32,590 nucleotides of DNA from Bacteroidales bacterium (GCA_017446025.1 JAFSRR010000038.1:1-32590); one strand, 5' to 3'; positions 1 to 8,121 are shown, counted from the first letter of the stretch. The notes: generated by a model not told the origin, from the sequence alone. Translations and numbers: made by a program.

Positions 1-705
1 ATGCGGCACATAACCAAGACGTTCCCCGGCGTAAAGGCGCTTGACGACGTGAACCTTGAGGTGCAGGAAGGAGAAATCCACGCCCTTGTAGGTGAGAACG
101 GCGCGGGCAAGTCCACGCTGATGAATGTCCTGAGCAAGTCGGATGTCTTTGCCGAGAACAAGCTCTTCGCCACGCTCGACACCACGGTGCGCAAGGTCAT
201 CATCGACAACCTGCCTTTCCTGTTGTGCGACACGGTGGGGTTTATCCGCAAACTGCCGCACGACTTGATTGAATCCTTCAAATCCACCCTGGACGAGGTG
301 CGCGAGGCCGACCTGCTGCTCCACGTGGTGGATATTTCCCATCCCGATTTCGAGGAACAGATCGAAGTGGTCAACCGCACCCTGGAGGAAATTCATGCCC
401 AGGACAAGCCCATCATTTTGGTATTCAATAAGATCGATGCATTCACCTATACGCCCAAGGAGCCGGACGACCTCACGCCGATGACGCGCGAAAATCTATC
501 GCTCGAGGATTTGAAGAGGACCTGGATGTCGCGCATGAACCAGGATAATTGTATCTTTGTCTCGGCAACGGAAAAGGCCAACATGGAGGCTTTTAAGCAG
601 CTCATCTACGACAAGGTGCGGGAAATCCATGTGACCCGTTTCCCCTACAACGATTTTCTCTTCCAGAAATACGATTCCTTGGGAGAAGAACAGAATATTG
701 ATTGA
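1..705 (+). pseudogene. hflX: Chimeric ORF: start of a sugar ABC ATPase joined to the C-terminal part of GTPase HflX
   Basis: Residues 1-45 read as the start of a ribose/galactose-type ABC ATPase ([18 protein letters not shown], then the Walker A motif GENGAGKST at 31-39). From about residue 46 the sequence is HflX, the ribosome-splitting GTPase: [10 protein letters not shown] (G2) at 56-65, DTVGF (G3) at 77-81, NKID (G4) at 143-146 and an SA (G5) motif near residue 190. The HflX N-terminal domain, normally about 200 residues, is missing. The two halves meet in [10 protein letters not shown] (about nt 106-135), a stretch both families share. This is what a false join by an assembler would look like at a contig end; real recombination is less likely. 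The frame begins at base 1, so the true start cannot be seen. The HflX identity of residues 46-234 is secure; the full product as written is probably not a real protein. Confidence 0.85.
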
Positions 706-729
706 TAATTATTTAAATAACAATAGATT

Positions 730-2370
730 ATGGCAAATCCTGCATTCCAGTATGCGCCGATGTTCCAGCTCGGCAAAGATGAGACGGAGTATTATCTCCT
801 GACCAAAGATTATGTCTCTGTAAGTGAGTTTGAAGGCCATCCTATCCTGAAAGTGGAGAAGGAAGGTTTGACGGCCATGGCCAATGCGGCCTTCCGCGAT
901 GTATCCTTCCTGTTGCGTCGCAGCCACAACGAGCAGGTGGCCAAGATTCTCAGCGATCCCGAGGCCAGTGAAAACGACAAGTACGTAGCCCTGACCTTCC
1001 TGCGCAACGCCGAAGTGTCGGCCAAGGGCAAACTGCCGCTCTGCCAGGACACGGGCACGGCCATCATCCACGGTGAGAAAGGCCAGCAGGTCTGGACGGG
1101 TTTCTGCGACGAAGAAGCCCTGTCGCTGGGCGTTTACAAGACATATACCGAGGAGAACCTGCGCTATTCGCAGAATGCGCCCCTGTCGATGTACGAAGAG
1201 GTGAACACCCGCTGCAACCTGCCGGCCCAGATCGACATCGAGGCCGTCGAAGGCATGGAATACCATTTTCTGATGGTCACCAAGGGCGGCGGTTCGGCCA
1301 ACAAGACCTATCTCTACCAGGAGACCAAGGCCCGCATCCAAAACCCCGGCACACTGATTCCTTTCCTGGTGGAGAAGATGAAGAGCCTGGGCACGGCCGC
1401 CTGTCCGCCTTACCACATCGCCATCGTCATCGGCGGCACCAGCGCCGAGCGGAACCTGCTCACTGTCAAGCTGGCCAGCACCCATTACTACGACAGCCTG
1501 CCCACCACGGGCGATGCCACGGGCCGTGCCTTCCGCGACATCGAGCTTGAGAAGCAGCTGCTGGAAGAGGCCCACAAAATTGGTTTGGGCGCTCAGTTCG
1601 GCGGCAAATACATGGCCCACGACGTGCGCGTGGTCCGTCTGCCGCGCCACGGTGCCAGTTGTCCCATCGGTCTGGGAGTGAGCTGCTCGGCCGACCGCAA
1701 CATCAAGGCCAAGATCAACAAGGACGGCATCTGGATCGAGAAGATGGACGACAAGCCCTACGAACTGATTCCCGAATCGCTGCGCCAGGCAGGTGAGGGC
1801 AATGCCGTCAAGATCGATCTGAACCAGCCCATGAAGGAGGTCTGCAAGATCCTGACCAAATATCCCATCGGCACCCGCCTGTCGCTCAACGGCACCATCA
1901 TCGTGGGCCGAGACATCGCCCATGCCAAGATCAAAGCCCGTCTGGACGCCGGAGAGGGCATGCCCCAGTACCTGAAGGATCATCCCATCTACTACGCCGG
2001 TCCGGCCAAGACGCCTGCCGGCATGGCTTGCGGCTCGATGGGTCCGACCACGGCTGGCCGCATGGATCCCTATGTGGATGAGTTCCAGGACAACGGCGGC
2101 TCGCTCATCATGCTGGCCAAGGGCAATCGTTCGCAGGCTGTCACCGATGCCTGCCAAAAACACGGAGGCTTCTATCTGGGCTCCATCGGCGGTCCGGCCG
2201 CCATCCTGGCCCAGAACAACATCAAGAGCATCGAGTGTGTCGAGTATCCCGAACTGGGCATGGAAGCCATCTGGAAGATCGATGTGGTCGATTTCCCGGC
2301 CTTCATCCTGGTCGACGACAAGGGCAACGACTTCTTCAAGCAACTCCAACCCTGGCCCTGCCACAAGTAA
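730..2370 (+). CDS. fumA: Class I fumarate hydratase, [4Fe-4S], fused alpha-beta type
   Basis: Catalyses reversible hydration of fumarate to malate in the cytoplasm, in the TCA cycle or in the reductive branch leading to succinate in anaerobes. The 546 residues match the usual length of the single-chain class I enzyme (about 548 in E. coli FumA). The three cysteines expected to hold the iron-sulfur cluster are visible: C105 in [10 protein letters not shown]225 in GTAACPPYH and C319 in GVSCSADR. The family motifs KGGGSANKT (185-193) and [11 protein letters not shown] in the C-terminal beta-type domain are intact. The ATG at 730 lies 24 bases after the HflX stop, with no clear promoter between, so it may be read with hflX. 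It converges on rsgA, with a palindromic element in the gap. The fold is unrelated to class II FumC, and the cluster makes the enzyme oxygen-sensitive, fitting an anaerobe. Confidence 0.95.
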   Translation: MANPAFQYAPMFQLGKDETEYYLLTKDYVSVSEFEGHPILKVEKEGLTAMANAAFRDVSFLLRRSHNEQVAKILSDPEASENDKYVALTFLRNAEVSAKGKLPLCQDTGTAIIHGEKGQQVWTGFCDEEALSLGVYKTYTEENLRYSQNAPLSMYEEVNTRCNLPAQIDIEAVEGMEYHFLMVTKGGGSANKTYLYQETKARIQNPGTLIPFLVEKMKSLGTAACPPYHIAIVIGGTSAERNLLTVKLASTHYYDSLPTTGDATGRAFRDIELEKQLLEEAHKIGLGAQFGGKYMAHDVRVVRLPRHGASCPIGLGVSCSADRNIKAKINKDGIWIEKMDDKPYELIPESLRQAGEGNAVKIDLNQPMKEVCKILTKYPIGTRLSLNGTIIVGRDIAHAKIKARLDAGEGMPQYLKDHPIYYAGPAKTPAGMACGSMGPTTAGRMDPYVDEFQDNGGSLIMLAKGNRSQAVTDACQKHGGFYLGSIGGPAAILAQNNIKSIECVEYPELGMEAIWKIDVVDFPAFILVDDKGNDFFKQLQPWPCHK

Positions 2371-2401
2371 TTGTTTTTAAACGGCTCAGGGCGGGAAACC
2401 A

Positions 2402-2555
2402 GGTTTGCTTCTTGTCAAAGCCAAGGGCTTATCATTGAGAACCCGTGCCACCCTCGGCTCGGAAGAGGGAGGGGCCCGCGGGCATAGCCCGTGGGAGGGG
2501 TCGCAGCTTGCTGCGACGGTTCGAAAGATATGCCATTGGTTTACAAGAGCAAACC
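2402..2555. repeat. 154-bp palindromic element with imperfect terminal inverted repeats and internal hairpins
   Basis: The gap between the convergent genes fumA and rsgA holds a highly structured non-coding element. Its ends are an imperfect inverted repeat: the left arm is 2402-2443 and the right arm 2518-2555. The reverse complement of the right arm aligns with the left arm over nearly its full length, starting with a shared GGTTTGCT and ending AACC, with a few one-base gaps and mismatches. Inside are three small stems: CCCTC/GAGGG (2451-2455 with 2465-2469), a 9-bp stem with one G-T pair (2475-2483 with 2487-2495, loop ATA), and a perfect 7-bp stem GTCGCAG/CTGCGAC (2500-2506 with 2511-2517, loop CTTG). 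No protein is credible here. It could be a REP/MITE-like mobile palindrome, a structured RNA or an elaborate two-way terminator. Confidence 0.7.
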
Positions 2556-2559
2556 GTAA

Positions 2560-3489
2560 TTATTGCGCTGAGCGGTATTTGCCCTCGTCGGCATCCTGGA
2601 GGATGCTCAGATAGCTGTGGTAACGTGACTCGCTGATCAGATGGTCGGCGAGCGCTTTTTGTACGGCACAGTCGGGCTCGTGGGTGTGGGTGCAGTTGTG
2701 GTAGCGGCAGTGGGTGGCAGCCCGGAAGATTTCCGGGAAATAGTGGCTCACCTCCTCGGGCTGCATGTCGAAGGTGTTGAAACCCTTGATGCCCGGCGTG
2801 TCGATGATGAAGGTGCCCTCTCCCAGATCGTACATTTCCGAATAGGAAGTGGTGTGCCGGCCCTTGTCGTGGTAGCCGGAGATTCTTCCCACCTTGGCTT
2901 TGGCCTGCGGATAGAGCCGGTTGAGCAGGGACGACTTGCCCACGCCCGAATTGCCCGACAAAAGGCAGACCTTGCCCCGGACGGAGTCGATAAGCGGCTC
3001 GATGCCCTGGTCCTTGAGCACGGAAATCCGGTAGCAGGGATAGCCGATGGTGCTATAAAGACGAAAGAGGCCGTCGAGATAGGCGGTCTCTTCCTCGTTG
3101 TATAGGTCGGTCTTGTTGAAAACCAGACAGGCCGGGATGCGGTAGGCCTCGGTGGTGGCCAGGAAGCGGTCGATGAAGACCAGGTTGGTCTCGGGATGGT
3201 TGACGGTGACCACCAGCAGCGCCACATCGATGTTGGCAGCGATGATGTGCAGCTGCTTGGACAGGTTGGCCGGCTTGCGGACGATGTAGTTGCGCCGGTC
3301 GTCGATGCTGCTGATGAGCCAGTTGCCGTCCTCGCCGACCACCGTCACACAGTCTCCGACCACGACCGGGCTGGTGCTCCGTATCCCTTTGATACGCAAA
3401 TTGCCCTTAATCTTGCACTCCAGGTCTCCTTCGGGGGTCCTCACCCAGTAGGAGCTGCCGGTGCTCTTAATGACAATTCCCTTGGCCAC
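2560..3489 (-). CDS. rsgA: Small ribosomal subunit biogenesis GTPase RsgA (YjeQ/YloQ)
   Basis: A circularly permuted GTPase that helps late maturation of the 30S subunit and is stimulated by it. The G motifs appear in the permuted order typical of the family: NKTD (G4) at 125-128, then GNSGVGKSS (G1) at 179-187, HTT (G2) at about 212-214 and DTPG (G3) at 230-233. An N-terminal OB-like region precedes them. The C-terminal zinc site is C261-x4-C266-x-H268-x5-C274. At 309 residues it is of normal length. The start is a GTG at 3489, two bases after the frr stop (TGA at 3492-3494), so translation is probably coupled to frr. No upstream ATG fits the family N-terminus. Last gene of the pyrH-frr-rsgA group. 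Confidence 0.95.
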   Translation of the reverse strand: MAKGIVIKSTGSSYWVRTPEGDLECKIKGNLRIKGIRSTSPVVVGDCVTVVGEDGNWLISSIDDRRNYIVRKPANLSKQLHIIAANIDVALLVVTVNHPETNLVFIDRFLATTEAYRIPACLVFNKTDLYNEEETAYLDGLFRLYSTIGYPCYRISVLKDQGIEPLIDSVRGKVCLLSGNSGVGKSSLLNRLYPQAKAKVGRISGYHDKGRHTTSYSEMYDLGEGTFIIDTPGIKGFNTFDMQPEEVSHYFPEIFRAATHCRYHNCTHTHEPDCAVQKALADHLISESRYHSYLSILQDADEGKYRSAQ

Positions 3490-3491
3490 GG

Positions 3492-4055
3492 TCAGACGGT
3501 CATGATTTCCCTTTCCTTGTCGGCAGCGATCTCGTCAATGCGCTTGATGAACTTGTCGTGGCTCTTCTGGATCTTTTCTTCGTAATCCTTGCCGTTGTCT
3601 TCCGACATGCCGTCCTTGACCAGTTTCTTGATGGAGTCTATGGCGTCGCGGCGGGCGTTGCGCACGCTGATCTTGGCGTCTTCGGCCTCCTGGCGGACCT
3701 GCTTGGTAAGCTGGCGGCGGCGTTCCTCGGTGAGCGGAGGAATGGCCAGGTGGATGGTTTCCCCGTTGTTGGCCGGGGTGATGCCCAGGTCGGAGGCCAT
3801 GATGGCTTTCTCGATATCCTTGATGAGGTTCTTTTCCCAAGGCTGGATGGCGATGGTGCGGGCGTCGGGAATGGTGACCGTGGCGACATTGACCAGGGGA
3901 CTGGGCGTGCCGTAGTAGTTGACGCGGATGTTGTCCAGGATGTTGACACTGGCCTTGCCGGCGCGGATACGGGAGAGAGACTTGTCCAGGAACTGGATGG
4001 TCTGTTCCATACTTTCTTCTGCCATGGAAAGCAGAAGATCAGCTTCTTCGTTCAT
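3492..4055 (-). CDS. frr: Ribosome recycling factor
   Basis: Acts with EF-G to split the post-termination ribosome so that subunits can be reused. The 187 residues match the family (about 185). The sequence shows the three-helix-bundle domain ends plus the central beta/alpha domain with the conserved stretch around RIRAGKAS (29-36), YYGTPSPL (47-54) and the basic segment [12 protein letters not shown] (109-120). It sits 29 bases after pyrH and 2 bases before rsgA. The order pyrH-frr is widespread in bacteria, which supports the call. Nothing unusual is seen. Confidence 0.97.
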   Translation of the reverse strand: MNEEADLLLSMAEESMEQTIQFLDKSLSRIRAGKASVNILDNIRVNYYGTPSPLVNVATVTIPDARTIAIQPWEKNLIKDIEKAIMASDLGITPANNGETIHLAIPPLTEERRRQLTKQVRQEAEDAKISVRNARRDAIDSIKKLVKDGMSEDNGKDYEEKIQKSHDKFIKRIDEIAADKEREIMTV

Positions 4056-4084
4056 AGTGGTGTATTTTTACTTGTTGTTTGTCA

Positions 4085-4792
4085 TCAATTGTGTACCAGG
4101 GTACCGATACCGCCCTCCGTGAGCACCTTCTTGAGGTTGCCCTTGACATCCATGTTGAAGACGACGATGGGCAGGTTGTTCTCCTTGCACATGGTGGTGG
4201 CGGTCAGATCCATCACCTTGAGGCCTCGACGGTAGATTTCGTCGTAGGTGATCTCGTCGAAGCGGACAGCCGTGGGATCCTTCTCGGGATCGGCCGTGTA
4301 GATGCCGTCGACGCGGGTGCCCTTGAGCATCACGTCGGCTTCGATCTCGATACCGCGCAGCGAGGAACCGGTGTCGGTGGTGAAGTAGGGCGCGCCCGTC
4401 CCGCAGGAGAAGATGCAGATTTCACCTTTTTCGAGGCATTCCAGGGCACGGGTCTTGCTGTAGAACTCGCCGATGGGCTCCATGCGGACGGCCGTCAGTA
4501 CGCGGGCCTTGGCACCGATGCTTTCCAGGGCCGAGCACAGGGCCAGGCTGTTGATGACCGTGGCCAGCATGCCCATCTGGTCGCCTTTGACCCTTTCAAA
4601 ACCCTTGGCGGCTCCGCTCACGCCGCGGAAGATGTTGCCGCCGCCGATGACGATGCCTATCTGCACGCCGGCCTGGGCCATTTCCTTGATTTGCACTGCA
4701 TAGTCGTTGAGCCTTTCGGGGTCGATGCCATATTGCATCTTGCCCATCAGCGACTCACCGCTCAGTTTGAGAAGTATTCTTTTGTAACGCAT
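4085..4792 (-). CDS. pyrH: Uridylate (UMP) kinase
   Basis: Phosphorylates UMP to UDP with ATP, a step of pyrimidine nucleotide synthesis. It belongs to the amino-acid-kinase fold, unlike eukaryotic UMP/CMP kinases. The 235 residues are normal length. Visible motifs are KLSGES (9-14), GGGN (50-53) with FRG following, GDQMG (70-74) and the UMP/ATP region TGAPYFTTD (132-140). It is the first gene of the pyrH-frr-rsgA group, and a Bacteroidota-type promoter can be seen just upstream at 4816-4848, overlapping the end of birA. Confidence 0.97.
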   Translation of the reverse strand: MRYKRILLKLSGESLMGKMQYGIDPERLNDYAVQIKEMAQAGVQIGIVIGGGNIFRGVSGAAKGFERVKGDQMGMLATVINSLALCSALESIGAKARVLTAVRMEPIGEFYSKTRALECLEKGEICIFSCGTGAPYFTTDTGSSLRGIEIEADVMLKGTRVDGIYTADPEKDPTAVRFDEITYDEIYRRGLKVMDLTATTMCKENNLPIVVFNMDVKGNLKKVLTEGGIGTLVHN

Positions 4793-4815
4793 AAGAAAAG
4801 CAATCTTTTGATTGG

Positions 4816-4848
4816 CGAAGATAGGAAAAAACTTCGTTATATGACAAA
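4816..4848 (-). promoter_or_regulatory. Candidate promoter of pyrH-frr-rsgA
   Basis: On the minus strand a TTTG (4848-4845) is followed after 21 bases by TATCTTCG (4823-4816), one mismatch from the Bacteroidota -7 consensus TAnnTTTG. It lies 24 bases before the pyrH ATG and covers the last codons of birA. This is pattern matching only. Confidence 0.45.
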
Positions 4849-5616
4849 CGATACCTCTTTGAAAGCATATTTTTTCACCTCGCCGTCGCGGCCCCGTCTC
4901 AGGCTGAGGCGCCCGTCGCTGCCGACATCCACCAGCTGCCCTTCAAACAGGCCCTCACTGTCGCGGTAGGGATGCCAGCCCTCGCGCCGGTAGAGACGCT
5001 GCCGGTAATCGGCCTGCAGGCTTGAGGTCTGCCCCTTGTCCAGGGCTTCGGCCAGCTGGCGGTTGGCCGCCAGGAAATGACGGTGCAGGTCGGCCGTGAG
5101 CGTGGGCAGGTCATAGTCGCGGCCGGTCAGGCCCTTGAGCGAGACAGGATTGGGGGCATCGCTCAAAAAACGGGTCTGGTTGACATTCAGTCCCAGGCCG
5201 CAGACCGATGCTTTCAGCCAGGGGCCCGAGAGGGTGTTTTCGATGAGGATGCCGCCCAGTTTGCCGTCGCCGGCGTAGATGTCGTTGGGCCATTTGATGT
5301 GCAAAGGCTCTATGCCCAGAGCTTCGAGGCAGCGGCAGACGGCCACTGAGAAAGCCTTCGACACAAGGAAGGCTTCGCTGGCGGGCAGGTGACTCGGGCA
5401 AAGCAGCAGGCTCAGGGCGATGTTCTGTCCCGGGGCCGATTCCCAATGGTTGCCCCGCTGGCCCCGTCCGTCGGTCTGACGGTAGCAGACCATCATGTCG
5501 CCGTCCTGCCAGAGGGGCGTGTCGGCAGCTGCCTGACTGTTTTGCCGGCTATTGAGCTGTTCGAGCATAAGGGTGTTGGTCGAGGCGGTCTCTGCTATTT
5601 GTATGATGCGGTTCAT
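4837..5616 (-). CDS. birA: Biotin--[acetyl-CoA-carboxylase] ligase, catalytic-only form
   Basis: Activates biotin as biotinyl-AMP and attaches it to the lysine of biotin carboxyl carrier proteins. The start chosen is the ATG at 5616 (MNRIIQIAETASTNT), because the ETxSTN motif should lie near the N-terminus and the 39 codons upstream are low-complexity Arg/Pro read-through of the yraN gene. This gives 259 residues. Motifs: GRGQRG (50-55) for biotinyl-AMP binding, KWPND (108-112), GKLGGIL with the catalytic-region lysine (118-124), and GLGLNVN (140-146). There is no N-terminal winged-helix domain, so it is a ligase only and not a biotin-operon repressor. It starts 8 bases after yraN ends. Downstream, the pyrH promoter overlaps its 3' end. 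Confidence 0.93.
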   Translation of the reverse strand: MNRIIQIAETASTNTLMLEQLNSRQNSQAAADTPLWQDGDMMVCYRQTDGRGQRGNHWESAPGQNIALSLLLCPSHLPASEAFLVSKAFSVAVCRCLEALGIEPLHIKWPNDIYAGDGKLGGILIENTLSGPWLKASVCGLGLNVNQTRFLSDAPNPVSLKGLTGRDYDLPTLTADLHRHFLAANRQLAEALDKGQTSSLQADYRQRLYRREGWHPYRDSEGLFEGQLVDVGSDGRLSLRRGRDGEVKKYAFKEVSFVI

Positions 5617-5624
5617 GAGGGGCG

Positions 5625-5990
5625 TTATGAGAGCGGGGCGGGGTAGGCGTCCTCGATGTGTTCCAGATGGAAGCCGTCGTCGTGCCGGACCACGGAAATG
5701 ATGTCGAAGCGGACGGGCAGGTCGATGCCCCATTGCCTGACAAAATGATGGGCGGCCTGGACGGTGCGCCTGATTTTCTGTGCCGTGACGGCCTGCCAGG
5801 GCTGCTCGTAGTCCTCGCTGCTGCGGGTCTTGACTTCGACAACGACCAGCCAGTCGCGGTTGCGGGCCACGATGTCGAGTTCCTTGTGGCTGGAATGCCA
5901 GTTGCGGGCCAGGATCTCATAGCCTTTTTCCTGCAGCAGGGCGACCGCCTGGTCTTCCCCCGCCTGTCCGAGTCGGTTGTGCTGTGCCAT
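5625..5990 (-). CDS. yraN: YraN family (UPF0102) endonuclease-like protein
   Basis: A 121-residue member of the UPF0102 family, which has a PD-(D/E)XK nuclease-like fold and no firmly established function. The nuclease-type signature is visible: GE at 11-12, ELD at 37-39 and EVK at 52-54, in the spacing seen for restriction-endonuclease-like and Holliday-junction-resolvase-like enzymes. The ATG at 5988-5990 shares one base with the tadA stop (TGATG), which fixes the start and suggests coupled translation. A longer frame upstream exists but runs through tadA and has no family similarity. Cellular role is inference from fold only. Confidence 0.9.
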   Translation of the reverse strand: MAQHNRLGQAGEDQAVALLQEKGYEILARNWHSSHKELDIVARNRDWLVVVEVKTRSSEDYEQPWQAVTAQKIRRTVQAAHHFVRQWGIDLPVRFDIISVVRHDDGFHLEHIEDAYPAPLS

Positions 5991-6421
5991 CAGCGTTTTT
6001 GCTGGAAAAAGCGGCTCATCAAGGCGGCGCACTCGTCGGCCAGCACGCCTGTCGTGACCTGGGTTTTGGGATGCAGGGCCTGGGGCGCGAAACGGGTGTA
6101 GCCCTTTTTTTCGTCTTCGGTGCCATAGACCAGCCGGCTCAGTTGCGACCAGCCCAGTGCCCCGGCGCACATGACGCAGGGCTCGACCGTGACATAGAGC
6201 GTGCAGTCTTTCAGATATTTGCCTCCCAAAGTGTTGCTGGCCGAGGTGATGGCCTGCATTTCGGCGTGGGCGGTGACATCGTGCAGCAGCTCGGTCAGGT
6301 TGCGGGCGCGGGCGATAATCCGGTCGCGGCAGACCACCACGGCCCCTACCGGCACCTCGCCCTGGTCAAAGGCAGCCTGTGCCTGGTCCAGGGCGGCTCG
6401 CATGAATTTCTCGTCGTCCAT
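5990..6421 (-). CDS. tadA: tRNA-specific adenosine deaminase TadA
   Basis: Deaminates adenosine-34 of tRNA-Arg(ACG) to inosine for wobble decoding. The zinc-dependent deaminase signature is complete: H52-A-E54 (zinc ligand and proton shuttle) and P81-C82-x2-C85. The 143-residue length is typical. The family's GEVPVGAVVV segment lies at 21-30. The start is one base after the stop of the upstream small gene, and the stop overlaps the yraN start by one base, so it is embedded in a tightly packed group (psd to birA). A close relative would be guanine/cytosine deaminase, but the N-terminal segment and context favour TadA. Confidence 0.94.
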   Translation of the reverse strand: MDDEKFMRAALDQAQAAFDQGEVPVGAVVVCRDRIIARARNLTELLHDVTAHAEMQAITSASNTLGGKYLKDCTLYVTVEPCVMCAGALGWSQLSRLVYGTEDEKKGYTRFAPQALHPKTQVTTGVLADECAALMSRFFQQKR

Positions 6422-6422
6422 G

Positions 6423-6635
6423 TCAGAAAAGTGTCGGATAGTCTTCCTGGAATTTCTGGGAAACCTTGCCCAGGACGGTCTTGCGTAGGAAATTCGACCG
6501 GTTCTTGATCTTGTAGCGTTTGCAATAGACCGTCAGGGCGTCGTATTCCCATTCGTTCAGCGCGAAGACGATGCGCTTGTTGCGCAGCGGCGATTTGGGC
6601 TTGACAAGCAGTTTTTTCTTCTTTCCCTTTTTCAT
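6423..6635 (-). CDS. Small basic protein with ribbon-helix-helix-like pattern, function unknown
   Basis: Seventy residues, starting with a lysine-rich tail (MKKGKKKKLLVKPKSPLRNK), then RIVFALNEWEYDALTVYC (21-38) and a second helix-like segment ending NFLRKTVL (48-55). A short strand followed by two amphipathic helices resembles a ribbon-helix-helix (MetJ/Arc-like) DNA- or RNA-binding domain, but this is inference from pattern. It sits 3 bases after pssA and 1 base before tadA, so it is surely translated with its neighbours. Nothing in the sequence shows a target. The tight packing and the start codons on both sides make it a real gene rather than a chance frame. Confidence 0.75.
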   Translation of the reverse strand: MKKGKKKKLLVKPKSPLRNKRIVFALNEWEYDALTVYCKRYKIKNRSNFLRKTVLGKVSQKFQEDYPTLF

Positions 6636-6638
6636 GAC

Positions 6639-7346
6639 TCAAGACTGACTATGACAGGAACGATAGCAACGGGCAAACGTGCAGAGGACGATATACCAGA
6701 CGATGCCTACGGCCAGGCCGCGGAGGCCCAGCAGGCAGACGGCCGCCACGATACCGGCCAGGAGGATATAGCGCCACTGGTTGCCTGCCCAGCGGAAATG
6801 CTTGAATTTTAGTGAGAACATGGGCAGGGCGCAGTTTAGCAACCAGGAGAAGAAGAGCACCCCTGCCAGGACCCACAGCGGGTCGATGGCCGCCTCGTGG
6901 AACCCCACCAGGCCGAAGGCCCAGAAAATGGCGTTGGCCGGCGTGGGCAGCCCGATGAACTCGCTTGTCTGGCGCGGATCCAGGTTGAAGCGGGCCAGGC
7001 GCAGGGCCGAAGCGGCGACCATGAGGAAAGCGGCAAACGACAGCCAGTTCCAGATGTCGGCCGCCAATATCGAATCTTGTTGATGTGTCTGCAGAAAATG
7101 GAACACCATGGCCGAAGGCGCCAGGCCGAAACTGACCAGGTCGCTGAGCGAATCCAGCTCCTTGCCGATCTCGGAACCGGCATGCAGCAGGCGGGCGGCG
7201 AAACCGTCGAAAAAGTCGAACACCGCGGCCAGGATGATGAAACCGGCGGCCAGCGGATAGCGCCCCTGAAAGGCAAAAGCCGTGGCAATGGAGCCGCACA
7301 GGGCATTGAGCAGGGTCAGGGTGTCGGGAAGGTATTTGCGGATCAT
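6639..7346 (-). CDS. pssA: CDP-diacylglycerol--serine O-phosphatidyltransferase
   Basis: Makes phosphatidylserine from CDP-diacylglycerol and serine at the inner membrane, feeding Psd for phosphatidylethanolamine. The CDP-alcohol phosphotransferase motif is complete: D47-G48-x2-A51-R52-x8-G61-x3-D65-x3-D69. The remaining 235 residues are mostly hydrophobic helices, with about six to eight membrane segments. The start overlaps the psd stop by 4 bases (ATGA), so the two enzymes of consecutive steps are coupled. This is the integral-membrane (type II) PssA, unrelated to the E. coli peripheral type. The C-terminal tail (RCYRSCHSQS) is unremarkable. Confidence 0.95.
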   Translation of the reverse strand: MIRKYLPDTLTLLNALCGSIATAFAFQGRYPLAAGFIILAAVFDFFDGFAARLLHAGSEIGKELDSLSDLVSFGLAPSAMVFHFLQTHQQDSILAADIWNWLSFAAFLMVAASALRLARFNLDPRQTSEFIGLPTPANAIFWAFGLVGFHEAAIDPLWVLAGVLFFSWLLNCALPMFSLKFKHFRWAGNQWRYILLAGIVAAVCLLGLRGLAVGIVWYIVLCTFARCYRSCHSQS

Positions 7347-8035
7347 GACTGCTGGGGTTTGAAGCGGGCAATCACCGTCTGGTTGCCTTTGACCCGGTCA
7401 CCCGGCTGGACGAGCAACTCGACGCTGTCCATGGGGAAGAACATATCCACTCGCGAACCGAACTTGATGAAGCCCAGCTGGGTGTTGGTGTCGCACTCGG
7501 CTCCTTCGCGGGCATAGGTGACGATGCGGCGCGCCATGGCGCCGGCAATCTGCCGGAGCAGGACGGTCTGGCCGTTGCAGGCAGCCCGAAGGAGGATGCT
7601 CGACGATTCGTTCTCCTGGCTCGATTTGGGTAGGTAGGCCGCCTGATAGCGCCCCTTGCGGTGGCTGACATGCAGGACGGTGCCCTTGAAGGGATACCAG
7701 TTGGAATGCACGGCCGTGATAGGCATGAAGATGGATACCTGCAGCCGCTGCTCCTTGAGCAGGCGGTCTTCATAGACCGGCTCGACCACTACGACACGTC
7801 CATTGGCCGGGGCCAGGATGTCAAGGTCGGATATTCCCTCGACCACATTGGCCGGGTTGCGGAAGAAGATGGCGAGAAAGCACAGAAGAACCACGGAAAT
7901 CCCCAACACGGTCCAGGCTATCCATGTGGCAGCCATCAGAAAGCAGACGACGCTGGCACAACCCAGCAGCAGCGACGACAGCAGGATCAGGGAGATGCCT
8001 TCCCGATGGACGGGATAGAGCCTGGGTTTCTTCAT
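7343..8035 (-). CDS. psd: Phosphatidylserine decarboxylase proenzyme, short type
   Basis: Decarboxylates phosphatidylserine to phosphatidylethanolamine using a pyruvoyl group made by self-cleavage. The start chosen is the ATG at 8035 (MKKPRLYPVHREG), giving 230 residues, typical of the short PSD type. A longer frame to 8116 would overlap the promoter's -7 box. Two membrane helices lie in about 15-35 and 38-58. H110 in AVHSNWYP is the likely catalytic histidine. The cleavage site is G193-S194 in FGSRVDMF, and S194 would become the pyruvoyl cofactor. First gene of the psd-pssA-RHH-tadA-yraN-birA group, divergent from dnaE. Confidence 0.94.
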   Translation of the reverse strand: MKKPRLYPVHREGISLILLSSLLLGCASVVCFLMAATWIAWTVLGISVVLLCFLAIFFRNPANVVEGISDLDILAPANGRVVVVEPVYEDRLLKEQRLQVSIFMPITAVHSNWYPFKGTVLHVSHRKGRYQAAYLPKSSQENESSSILLRAACNGQTVLLRQIAGAMARRIVTYAREGAECDTNTQLGFIKFGSRVDMFFPMDSVELLVQPGDRVKGNQTVIARFKPQQS

Positions 8036-8113
8036 AGGCAATGATTCTTCAGGCAGCAAAAATAAAAATAATCCCGCAATCTGCCAAGACCGCATATTGT
8101 ATTCAGTCTTAGG

Positions 8114-8121
8114 CAAATATA
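8114..8121 (-). promoter_or_regulatory. -7 box of the psd operon
   Basis: The minus strand reads TATATTTG, a perfect match to the Bacteroidota -7 consensus TAnnTTTG, about 80 bases before the psd ATG at 8035. No clear TTTG lies 19-21 bases upstream, so only the -7 half is supported. Its position argues against the longer psd start. Confidence 0.55.

Noticed and set aside
709..2364. A 551-codon open frame on the strand opposite fumarase
   Set aside because: It is a mirror of GC-rich codons of fumA. The product is repetitive in Gly, Val, Asp and Leu and has no recognisable motif, while fumA has every catalytic residue.
2445..2636. Short Arg/Gly-rich frames over the palindromic element and the end of rsgA
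   Set aside because: They come from the stem-loops and from antisense rsgA; no protein similarity.
5617..5733. A longer birA start at 5733 adding 39 residues
   Set aside because: The extra residues are Arg/Pro-rich read-through of yraN in another frame; the conserved ETxSTN motif falls at the right distance only from the ATG at 5616.
8036..8116. A longer psd start at 8116
   Set aside because: It would place the start inside the -7 box TATATTTG and add a stretch not typical of short PSDs.
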